DNA from: Proteobacteria bacterium UBA964
GTDB taxonomy: Bacteria > Pseudomonadota > Gammaproteobacteria > Steroidobacterales > Steroidobacteraceae
Length of the DNA stretch: 7,471 nucleotides
Assembly (NCBI GenBank): GCA_002292945.1
Contig: DBCG01000039.1
Coordinates: forward strand, 15,469-22,939
Reading direction: 5' to 3'
Part shown: one piece after another, positions 1 to 5,363 of the stretch
Layout of the letters: every line of letters starts with the position of its first letter
Position numbering within the stretch: the first letter of the stretch is position 1
Translations under genes and position numbers: made by a program
The notes under the pieces: model-generated
What the model was told of the DNA's origin: nothing
Database searches by the model: none
The model's input: only the letters and a program-made list of their open reading frames with translations

Positions 1-204
1 TTCCAGGCGCGCCGCATGCAGGCCCGTTGGCGCAATCCCGCCACCGGCAAGCCCGAGCCGCTGCATACCCTCAACGGCTCCGGTGTCGCCGTGGGCCGCG
101 CGATGGTGGCGGTGCTCGAGAACTACCAGAACGCGGACGGCAGCGTGACCGTCCCCGACGCGCTGCGGCCCTACATGGGCGGCCTCGAGGTGCTGCGCGG
201 CTGA
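1..204 (+). CDS. serS: Serine--tRNA ligase, C-terminal end (5' truncated by window)
   Basis: This is the last 67 codons of seryl-tRNA synthetase, the cytosolic class II enzyme that charges tRNA-Ser with serine using ATP. The frame is open from base 1 (FQARRMQARWRN...) and ends at TGA 202-204. The stretch NGSGVAVGRAMVAVLENYQ is class II motif 3, whose invariant arginine contacts ATP. The end, with VPDALRPYMGG, is the normal C-terminus of bacterial SerRS. The family is about 425 residues long, so most of the gene, including the tRNA-binding coiled coil and motifs 1 and 2, lies to the left of the window. The ATG at 16 is an internal methionine, not the start. A tRNA-Ser gene begins 30 bases after the stop, so enzyme and substrate are neighbours. 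Identification is secure from the motif and the C-terminal signature. Confidence 0.96.
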   Translation, partial: FQARRMQARWRNPATGKPEPLHTLNGSGVAVGRAMVAVLENYQNADGSVTVPDALRPYMGGLEVLRG

Positions 205-234
205 GTCGGAGATACGATAGACAGCGACGACGAC

Positions 235-324
235 GGAGAGGTGGCAGAGCGGTTTAATGCATCGGTCTTGAAAACCGACGGCCCTTCACGGGGCCCGTGA
301 GTTCGAATCTCACCCTCTCCGCCA
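235..324 (+). tRNA. tRNA-Ser (anticodon UGA)
   Basis: A complete type II tRNA of 90 bases including encoded CCA. The acceptor stem GGAGAGG (235-241) pairs with CCTCTCC (314-320). The D stem is GCA/TGC. The anticodon stem TCGGT (262-266) pairs with ACCGA (274-278) around loop CTTGAAA, giving anticodon TGA at 269-271. The long variable arm GGCCC/GGGCC (280-284 with 291-295) is diagnostic of serine tRNA. The T arm is GTGAG-TTCGAAT-CTCAC (297-313). G321 is the discriminator and CCA is 322-324. It reads UCN serine codons, chiefly UCA. It follows serS and is followed by a terminator. Only a weak -10-like TACGAT (213-218) is visible upstream, so it may also be read through from serS. Confidence 0.98.
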
Positions 325-384
325 GTCACCAAAAATAAGGGGCCTCGTGCCCCTTTTTCATTGACGATCGCACCCTCTCCGCCA
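311..384. repeat. Direct repeat of the tRNA-Ser 3' end (311-324 and 371-384)
   Basis: The 14 bases CACCCTCTCCGCCA at 311-324 (end of the T arm, acceptor 3' strand, discriminator and CCA) recur exactly at 371-384. Over 17 bases, starting at TC(T/G)C, 16 match. The 46 bases between the copies hold the terminator and little else. A nine-base GAGATACGA also occurs both just before the tRNA (209-217) and just after the second repeat copy (387-395). Duplication of a tRNA 3' end is the hallmark of att sites left by tyrosine integrases. A decayed tandem tRNA copy is the main alternative. No integrase or second island end is visible in the window. Confidence 0.75.
331..358 (+). terminator. Rho-independent terminator after tRNA-Ser
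   Basis: The inverted repeat AAGGGGC (337-343) / GCCCCTT (349-355) forms a seven-base-pair stem with a five-base loop CTCGT. A run of five T ends at 358, and an A run (331-335) precedes the stem, so the A/T flanks could extend the helix. It starts 6 bases after the tRNA CCA, which is the expected place for ending a serS/tRNA-Ser transcript and separating it from the downstream regulator gene. The A run also gives the reverse orientation a partial U tract, but no gene points at it from the right. Confidence 0.9.
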
Positions 385-414
385 TCGAGATACGAGCCGA
401 AGCCGCCGTGTCTG

Positions 415-443
415 TTGAAACCACCGGCCGTGCGGCATAATAT
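415..443 (+). promoter_or_regulatory. Probable sigma-70 promoter of the MarR-GNAT gene
   Basis: TTGAAA (415-420) resembles the -35 element. After a 17-base spacer comes TAATAT (438-443), a moderate -10. The overlapping CATAAT (436-441) matches the -10 consensus better but leaves only 15 bases of spacer. The patch is strikingly AT-rich compared with its surroundings. Transcription would begin around 450, within the palindrome at 441-458 and about 27 bases before the ATG. The exact -10 choice is uncertain. Confidence 0.5.
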
Positions 444-458
444 ATAACTTGTTATGTA
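441..458. promoter_or_regulatory. Palindromic operator candidate, probably for the MarR-type protein
   Basis: The 18 bases centred between 449 and 450 contain the perfect inverted repeat ATAAC-TT-GTTAT (444-455), extended by TA at 441-442 and TA at 457-458 with one mismatched pair between. It overlaps the presumed -10 and start site of the downstream gene. MarR dimers typically bind AT-rich palindromes of 16-20 bases in their own promoters, so autorepression is the natural reading. The palindrome is seen directly; the binding partner is inferred. Confidence 0.6.
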
Positions 459-476
459 ATTGAAGAGAGGTGCCTG

Positions 477-1454
477 ATGGATGTCACGCCTGTGGATGTC
501 ATCAAGGAACTCGGGCCTGCCTTCCTCGGCAGCCGTCTGAAGCGACTGAGTGAACGGCTGCAGTCCGGTGCGGCGCGAATCGCGGCGGATGCCGGTCTGC
601 AGGCCCAGCCGTCGCATATGCCGATCCTGGCGGCGTTGGAGGGAGCGCCGCTCACCATCGGGCAACTGGTCCAGGCCATCGGCATCAGTCAGCCGGGCGT
701 CACCCGCTCGGTCGGGCAGATGGTCGAGCTCGCCCTGGTGCAGTCCCGGCAAGGTGCCGACCATCGGCAGCGGACCATCTCGTTGACCACGGAAGGGGAG
801 CGCGTGTTGGCGCGGGCGAAACTTGCCGTCTGGCCGAAGGCGGAAGCGGCGGTGCGTGCGCTCTTGGGTGAGGAACTCGACCGGTTCATGGGCGTCGTCA
901 GTGCGATGGAGGCGACGCTCGCCGCCGCACCGCTCGACACTTTTACGGAGCGCGCAGGCAGCGCGTTGGCGATCCGCGAATACACGGACGATCTGGCCGC
1001 ACACTTCCGCGACATCAACGCCGAGTGGATCAACGCCATGTTCCGTATGGAGCCCACGGACCAAGAGGTCCTAGACCATCCGCGCGAACGCATCATCGAT
1101 GCGGGCGGGACGATCTTGTTCGTCGAGGCGCGAGGCTTGGGCATCGTCGGCGCGGGCGCGTTGATGCCGGCCAAGGACGGCGGACTCGAGCTCACGAAGA
1201 TGGGCGTCCGGGAGAGCGCCCGTGGGTTGAAGGCGGGTGAGCATCTCCTGGCGGCGCTCATCGCGCGTGCCCAGACGATGGAGGGGGATCCCTTCTTCCT
1301 CCTGACCAACAAACGCTGTGCCGCAGCCATCCACCTCTACGAAAAAAACGGCTTCCGTCACGACGCCGGGATCATGGCCCGATACGGCGCTCGATACGAG
1401 CGATGCGACGTGGCGATGCGATACCGGCCGCAGGCCGTGATCGACCGAATCTGA
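477..1454 (+). CDS. MarR-type helix-turn-helix / GNAT N-acetyltransferase fusion protein
   Basis: A 325-residue cytosolic protein with two domains. Residues 1-150 form a MarR-like winged helix: the HTH lies at about 58-82 (LTIGQLVQAIGISQPGVTRS) and the wing at about 86-104 (LVQSRQGADHRQRTISLT), ending in the typical TTEG turn. Residues 165-318 form a GNAT domain. The acetyl-CoA pyrophosphate-binding region is around GVRESARGLKAGEHLL (243-258), and the late segment is LTNKRCAAAIHLYEKNGFRH (276-295), with the usual tyrosine and 'NGF' strand. Such fusions are annotated as bifunctional regulator/acetyltransferases; their substrates are mostly unknown. The ATG at 477 is supported by AGAGG (466-470) six bases upstream and by an N-terminal helix normal for MarR proteins. 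It sits behind its own promoter and a palindrome, so autoregulation is likely. It converges with the TRIC-family gene. Confidence 0.92.
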   Translation: MDVTPVDVIKELGPAFLGSRLKRLSERLQSGAARIAADAGLQAQPSHMPILAALEGAPLTIGQLVQAIGISQPGVTRSVGQMVELALVQSRQGADHRQRTISLTTEGERVLARAKLAVWPKAEAAVRALLGEELDRFMGVVSAMEATLAAAPLDTFTERAGSALAIREYTDDLAAHFRDINAEWINAMFRMEPTDQEVLDHPRERIIDAGGTILFVEARGLGIVGAGALMPAKDGGLELTKMGVRESARGLKAGEHLLAALIARAQTMEGDPFFLLTNKRCAAAIHLYEKNGFRHDAGIMARYGARYERCDVAMRYRPQAVIDRI

Positions 1455-1466
1455 GCGCTATGGATA

Positions 1467-1484
1467 TCGAAGAGATGGCTTCGA
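1467..1484. terminator. Weak hairpin between convergent genes
   Basis: The inverted repeat TCGAAG (1467-1472) / CTTCGA (1479-1484) has a six-base loop and lies in the 57-base gap between the converging MarR-GNAT and TRIC-family genes. There is no T tract on either side, so it does not fit a standard rho-independent terminator. It may slow polymerase or protect a 3' end. It could also be chance, since six-base stems are common in GC-rich DNA. Confidence 0.25.
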
Positions 1485-1511
1485 GCGTTCGCAGTGGCGC
1501 GCGTCGTCCGC

Positions 1512-2165
1512 TCAGTCGCGTCCGACCGGCGGCAGCCTGACATCGAAGCGCAGCGCGAGGGCGCGCAGACCGATCGTGGCGACGGCGCAGGCTGCCATCG
1601 CTACCCACGCCTCGGCTCCTAGGCCCGCCGCGATCACGTAGATGAGCGCGCCCGCCGCGGCACAGAGCGCGTAGGGGCGATGGTCGCTGAAGAGTTCGGG
1701 GACCTCGTTGCACACGAGGTCGCGCAACACGCCGCCGAAAGTCCCGGTGATCACGCCCATCATCACGGCGACGATCGGCGGCTGGTCCATCAGGTACGAG
1801 AGGTGGGTCCCGGTGGCGCAGAAGAGCCCGAGTCCGATCGCGTCGGGCGCCTGCAGCCAGCGCTGGCCGCGCTCGAGGCGCCGGCGGCTCACGAAGGTCG
1901 CGCCCGCGATGCTGATCGCCAGCACGCCGAGCAGCACGGTTTGGTGCTCCACCCAGAAGAAGGGCCGACGGTCGAGCAGCACATCGCGCAGCGTGCCGCC
2001 GCCGAACGCTGCCAGGAACCCGCAGGCGCAGATACCGACGATGTCCATGCGCTTGCGAAGCGCGCCGATCACGCCCGACAGCGCAAAGGCCATCGTCGCC
2101 ACGAATTCGAGGACGACGATGGCTTCGCGACCGAAGCCCGCGACAGGGTTCACGGCGAGATCCAC
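1512..2165 (-). CDS. Trimeric intracellular cation channel (TRIC/UPF0126) family membrane protein
   Basis: A 217-residue inner-membrane protein with about seven hydrophobic segments arranged as two repeats plus one. Both repeats carry the family signature: GGGTLRDVLL (56-64) and GGVLRDLVCNEVP (144-156). Glycine-rich kinks and a conserved Arg-Asp are typical of bacterial TRIC/YicG-like proteins, which are usually 200-220 residues. Bacterial homologues form trimeric cation, mainly potassium, channels; the physiological role in bacteria is not settled. The start is GTG at 2165, placed where relatives begin, about 17 residues before the first membrane helix. No good Shine-Dalgarno precedes it. 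The AbgT gene stops 7 bases upstream, so translational coupling is likely. It is the last gene of the minus-strand operon. Confidence 0.92.
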   Translation of the reverse strand: MDLAVNPVAGFGREAIVVLEFVATMAFALSGVIGALRKRMDIVGICACGFLAAFGGGTLRDVLLDRRPFFWVEHQTVLLGVLAISIAGATFVSRRRLERGQRWLQAPDAIGLGLFCATGTHLSYLMDQPPIVAVMMGVITGTFGGVLRDLVCNEVPELFSDHRPYALCAAAGALIYVIAAGLGAEAWVAMAACAVATIGLRALALRFDVRLPPVGRD

Positions 2166-2172
2166 GCGTCGG

Positions 2173-3777
2173 TCAGGGCGCAGTGACCGCAGGGGTGTAT
2201 TCGTAGGTCGCGCCGATGCCGAGCGGATGCCCGAAGTGCCAGTAGGTCAGCAGGAAGATCGTCCAGCCGACGAGGAAGGTGACCGAGTACGGCAGCATGA
2301 GCGCGACCAGCGTACCGATGCCCGCGCGCTGCACATAGCGGCGGCAGAACACGACGATCAGCGGGAAGTAGGGCAGCAGCGGCGTGATGATGTTGGTGGA
2401 GCTGTCGCCGACGCGGTAGGCCGCCTGTGTGAGGTCGGGCGAGACGCCGAGCTGCATCAGCATCGGCACCATGATGGAGCCGATCAGCGCCCACTTCGCC
2501 GAGGCCGATCCGATGAGCAGGTTCACGGTGGCGGTCAGCAGGATGATGCCGGTGAGCGTGACGCCGAGCGGCAACGCGGCATCGCGCAGCGCGTTCGCGC
2601 CCTTGAGCGCGAGCAGCGCGCCGAGGTTCGATTGGCCGAAGGCGTAGATGAACTGCGCACAGAAGAACGCCATGACGATGTAGTAGCCCATGCCCGACAT
2701 GGCTTTGGACATACCGGCGACGACATCGCGGTGGGTCTTGAGGGTCCCCGCGGCGATGCCGTAGGCGATGCCGGGCAACAGGAAGCCGATGAAGATGATC
2801 GGCACGATCGACTGCATCAGCGGCGCGCCGGAGACGAGCAGCTTGCGGACGCCGTCGTCATCCGGGGCCGCGGCCCAAGGCGTGTCGCCCGTCAGCGACC
2901 ACGCGAAGAGTGCGCCGGCGACGAGGGCGGTGACGAGCGCGGCACGAAGGCCGCGCCGTTCGGCGGCCTGCAGCGGCTCCTGGGTCGGCAGCTCGGAGGG
3001 ATCGCCGTCCACGATCGTCGCCCGCAGCCGCGGTTCGATGACGAGATCCGTGAGCGCCCAACCGAGCAATACGATCAGCACCGAGGAGGCGGTGGTGAAA
3101 TAGAAATTGTTGAGGGGGGCGATGACGACCGAGGGGTCGACGAGCTGCGCTGCGGTCTGCGTCAGGCCTGCGAGCAGCGGGTCGAGACTGGACGGGACCC
3201 CCATCGTGGCGCTGAAACCGCCCGACACGCCCGCGAAAGCGGCGGCGATACCGGCGAGCGGATGGCGTCCCGCGGCGTAGAAGATCACGGCGCCGAGCGG
3301 GATGACGAGCACATAGCCGGCATCGACTGCGACATGGCTCAGGATGCCGACCGCGATCAGGGCGGGGGTGAGCAGCACGCGGGGCGTCACGGCCATCGCC
3401 GCGCGCAGCCCGGCGTTGATGAGGCCGCTGTGTTCGGCGACGCCGAGCCCGAGCATCGCGACCAGCACCACGCCGAGCGGCGGAAAGCTGGTGAAGGTGG
3501 AGACCATCGTCGCCATGAACGCGGTGAGCGACCCGCCCGCCAGCATGTTGCGGATCTCGATGGCCTGTCCGCTGCGCGGGTCGATCTCGCTGAAGCTGAC
3601 TTGAGAGAGCAGCGCGCTGACCACCCAGGCGAGCACCATGAGCAGCAGGAACAGCACCGCGGGATCGGGCAGACGATTGCCGACCCGCTCCACGACATCG
3701 AGGCTGCGGGTGAGCCAGCCGCGCCGCTCGGGGGCGATCGCTGCGGGGCCGGTGGGCGAGGGGGGGGTGTTCGTCAT
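2173..3777 (-). CDS. AbgT-family transporter
   Basis: A 534-residue inner-membrane transporter of the AbgT family (E. coli AbgT imports p-aminobenzoyl-glutamate; MtrF and YdaH are reported to export sulfonamides). The expected family landmarks occur in order: HVAVDAGYVLVIPLG (148-162), GRHPLAGIAAAFAGVSGGFSA (170-190), FGQSNLG (380-386), SASAKWALIGSIMVPM (424-439) and YRVGDSSTNIITPLLPY (454-470). Residues described from memory as functional in MtrF are in register here: D152, S426, W429, P447, R455, D458 and P466. Length is close to the usual 500-540. ATG at 3777 has GAGGA seven bases upstream, overlapping the TGA of the DMT gene, which ends 10 bases away. A run of eight C (3760-3767) falls in codons 4-6. 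Substrate direction cannot be told from sequence, so I give no symbol. Confidence 0.95.
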   Translation of the reverse strand: MTNTPPSPTGPAAIAPERRGWLTRSLDVVERVGNRLPDPAVLFLLLMVLAWVVSALLSQVSFSEIDPRSGQAIEIRNMLAGGSLTAFMATMVSTFTSFPPLGVVLVAMLGLGVAEHSGLINAGLRAAMAVTPRVLLTPALIAVGILSHVAVDAGYVLVIPLGAVIFYAAGRHPLAGIAAAFAGVSGGFSATMGVPSSLDPLLAGLTQTAAQLVDPSVVIAPLNNFYFTTASSVLIVLLGWALTDLVIEPRLRATIVDGDPSELPTQEPLQAAERRGLRAALVTALVAGALFAWSLTGDTPWAAAPDDDGVRKLLVSGAPLMQSIVPIIFIGFLLPGIAYGIAAGTLKTHRDVVAGMSKAMSGMGYYIVMAFFCAQFIYAFGQSNLGALLALKGANALRDAALPLGVTLTGIILLTATVNLLIGSASAKWALIGSIMVPMLMQLGVSPDLTQAAYRVGDSSTNIITPLLPYFPLIVVFCRRYVQRAGIGTLVALMLPYSVTFLVGWTIFLLTYWHFGHPLGIGATYEYTPAVTAP

Positions 3778-3787
3778 GGTCTATTCC

Positions 3788-4720
3788 TCAGTCGGATTCG
3801 GGTCGTGGCGATCGGACGTCCCAAGCCACCAGCAACCCGGCGGCCAGCACGATCGCACAGCCTGTGAGCATAACGGCATCGAGCCGCTCATCGAAGAACA
3901 GCACGCCTGCGCCGACGCCGAAGAATATCCGGGTGAACCGGAACGGCGCGACAGCGGTGATCTCCCCGGTACGCAGGGAGCGCATCAGTGCCGCGTAGGC
4001 GAGCACGCCGACCCCGGTCGCGCCCGCGATCGCTGCGAGGGCTGGGCCGTCCGGGATCGCGAACACCGTCGCGCCCTGGATGAGGCCCTCCCACAAGGTG
4101 TAGATCAGTCCTGCCAAGGCGATGGCCAGAAAGCCGAGGAAGCCCAATCGGTGGATGCCGAACGAGGCCGGCGCCGCACGACTCGCGAGGTCACGGCCCG
4201 CGAAGCCGATCATGCCGAGGACCGCCAACAACGAAAGCGGGGAGAAATCGGTCGCCGTAGGCCGCAGCACGATGAGCACCCCCACCAAGCCGGTCGCGAC
4301 AGCGCACCAACGACGCCAACCGACGCGTTCCCCGAAGAACACGCTCGCACCGAGGACCACCAGCACTGGTGTGGCCTGCATGATGGCGGTTGCGCTCGAC
4401 AAGGGGGTGAGCGCGACGGCGAGGAAGTAGAACAAGCGCGCGATGACTTCGAAGATCGCGCGCACGCACAGGGTGCGGGACAGCACATCGGCCGACAGCA
4501 GCACGGTGCCGTCCCTGCGGGCGAGCAGTGCGAACACACATGAACCACCGAGCCCGAGCAGCAGTAGCACCTCTCCCGGGGGGAGGCCGCGCGCCGCGAT
4601 CTTCACCAGCGAATCCTCGAGCGCGAAGCCGGCCATCGCCGCCACCATCAGCAAGATGCCCTGCAGGCTGGCATCGCCCGCAGACGGCCCCAGCGGCCTC
4701 GCTCCCGACGGAGACACCAC
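3788..4720 (-). CDS. DMT superfamily (EamA) transporter
   Basis: A 310-residue inner-membrane protein with about ten hydrophobic segments in two EamA repeats, roughly 21-153 and 163-300. Typical marks are the end of repeat one, SSATAIMQATPVLVVLGASVFFGERV (108-133), with the usual 'P...E' pattern at helix four, and the matching end of repeat two, APFRFTRIFFGVGAGVLFFDERLD (258-281). EamA proteins move small metabolites, often amino acids or purines, out of or into the cell; the substrate is not readable here. The frame is open upstream to 4888, but that extension is arginine/histidine-rich and lies inside the RDD gene. I place the start at the first of two consecutive GTG codons (4720, 4717), 8 bases after the RDD stop. 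No strong Shine-Dalgarno is present, so coupling to the preceding gene is likely. Confidence 0.88.
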   Translation of the reverse strand: MVSPSGARPLGPSAGDASLQGILLMVAAMAGFALEDSLVKIAARGLPPGEVLLLLGLGGSCVFALLARRDGTVLLSADVLSRTLCVRAIFEVIARLFYFLAVALTPLSSATAIMQATPVLVVLGASVFFGERVGWRRWCAVATGLVGVLIVLRPTATDFSPLSLLAVLGMIGFAGRDLASRAAPASFGIHRLGFLGFLAIALAGLIYTLWEGLIQGATVFAIPDGPALAAIAGATGVGVLAYAALMRSLRTGEITAVAPFRFTRIFFGVGAGVLFFDERLDAVMLTGCAIVLAAGLLVAWDVRSPRPESD

Positions 4721-4728
4721 GCAGCCGG

Positions 4729-5289
4729 TCAGCTGGCGACGGTCGGGGCGCTCGGAACGGCCTCGGCGCCAGCGACCACGGTGCCTGCGATCAAGTCGTG
4801 CAAGGTGCGCCGTTGGTCGTTGACGAACAGCGTGATGAGCGAGGCGATGTACCAGATCCCCGACAGCGTCATGACATGGCTTGACCAAGCGGGCGTGTAG
4901 ACCTGCAGGTTGGACTCCCGCTGCATCGTGTCGAGCCCGACGAATTCGGCCGTGGGGATGGTGGCGAGGGCGATGAGTTGGGCGCTGAGTGTCAGGCCCG
5001 TGAACAGCATCTCGACCGAGCTGCGAAGCAAAGATTCACGCCAACCGATGGCTTCGCCGGAGAGGCGTAGCACGCGAAGCTTGACGACGCGCTTGCCGAC
5101 GGTCTGGCCCCAGATGGCGTGACAGTAGACCCGGTAGCCGATGAAGGCGACGCTGACGAGCACCGCGGACAGGATGGCCATGCTGATCGAGTGGCCGCTC
5201 GCCCAGATCTGCAGCGCGAAAAGCGGAGAGAGCAGCAGGAAGTCGATCAGATAGGCGCCGAGGCGTCGGCCAAAAGTGGAATAGGTCAT
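4729..5289 (-). CDS. RDD-family membrane protein
   Basis: A 186-residue membrane protein of the RDD family, named for conserved arginine and aspartates. The N-terminus FGRRLGAYLIDFLLLSP has the Arg (R8/R9) and first Asp (D16). GQTVGKRVVKLRVL (61-74) is the characteristic loop after the second membrane segment. RRTLHDLIAGTVVV-like sequence near the end holds the second Asp (D165). Some RDD proteins have been reported to act as ion antiporters, but most have no known role. The open frame extends upstream to 5406; I choose ATG 5289 because the family begins at this point and a six-G run lies four bases upstream. It is followed 8 bases later by the DMT gene and preceded by a 74-base gap after the hydroxylase gene. 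Confidence 0.9.
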   Translation of the reverse strand: MTYSTFGRRLGAYLIDFLLLSPLFALQIWASGHSISMAILSAVLVSVAFIGYRVYCHAIWGQTVGKRVVKLRVLRLSGEAIGWRESLLRSSVEMLFTGLTLSAQLIALATIPTAEFVGLDTMQRESNLQVYTPAWSSHVMTLSGIWYIASLITLFVNDQRRTLHDLIAGTVVAGAEAVPSAPTVAS

Positions 5290-5321
5290 GGAACCCCCCA
5301 AGAAATTGATGGCTTCAGTGC

Positions 5322-5327
5322 AGTATA
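5322..5327 (-). promoter_or_regulatory. Possible -10 element for the RDD-DMT-AbgT-TRIC genes
   Basis: On the minus strand this reads TATACT, five of six matches to the sigma-70 -10 consensus. It lies 32 bases before the RDD start in the 74-base gap behind the hydroxylase gene. No convincing -35 is found 16-18 bases upstream. An internal promoter would let the four downstream transport genes be expressed apart from the hydroxylase. Confidence 0.35.
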
Positions 5328-5363
5328 GGGAAGGACGCTCACAGATAGTGTGCTCTGGATGGC

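Noticed and set aside
171..1064. A 297-codon minus-strand frame ending in GEGEIRTHGPREGPSVF-type sequence
   Set aside because: That peptide is the reverse-strand translation of tRNA-Ser, a well-known annotation artefact. The rest is antisense to the MarR-GNAT gene.
1708..3867. A 719-codon plus-strand open frame
   Set aside because: It is antisense to the TRIC and AbgT genes, rich in Arg/His/Asp/Gly as expected from GC-rich shadow frames, and has no domain or hydrophobic pattern. The minus-strand genes have clear family motifs.
3638..4543. A 301-codon plus-strand open frame
   Set aside because: It is antisense to the DMT and AbgT genes with low-complexity charged composition and no ribosome site. 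It is a GC-driven shadow.
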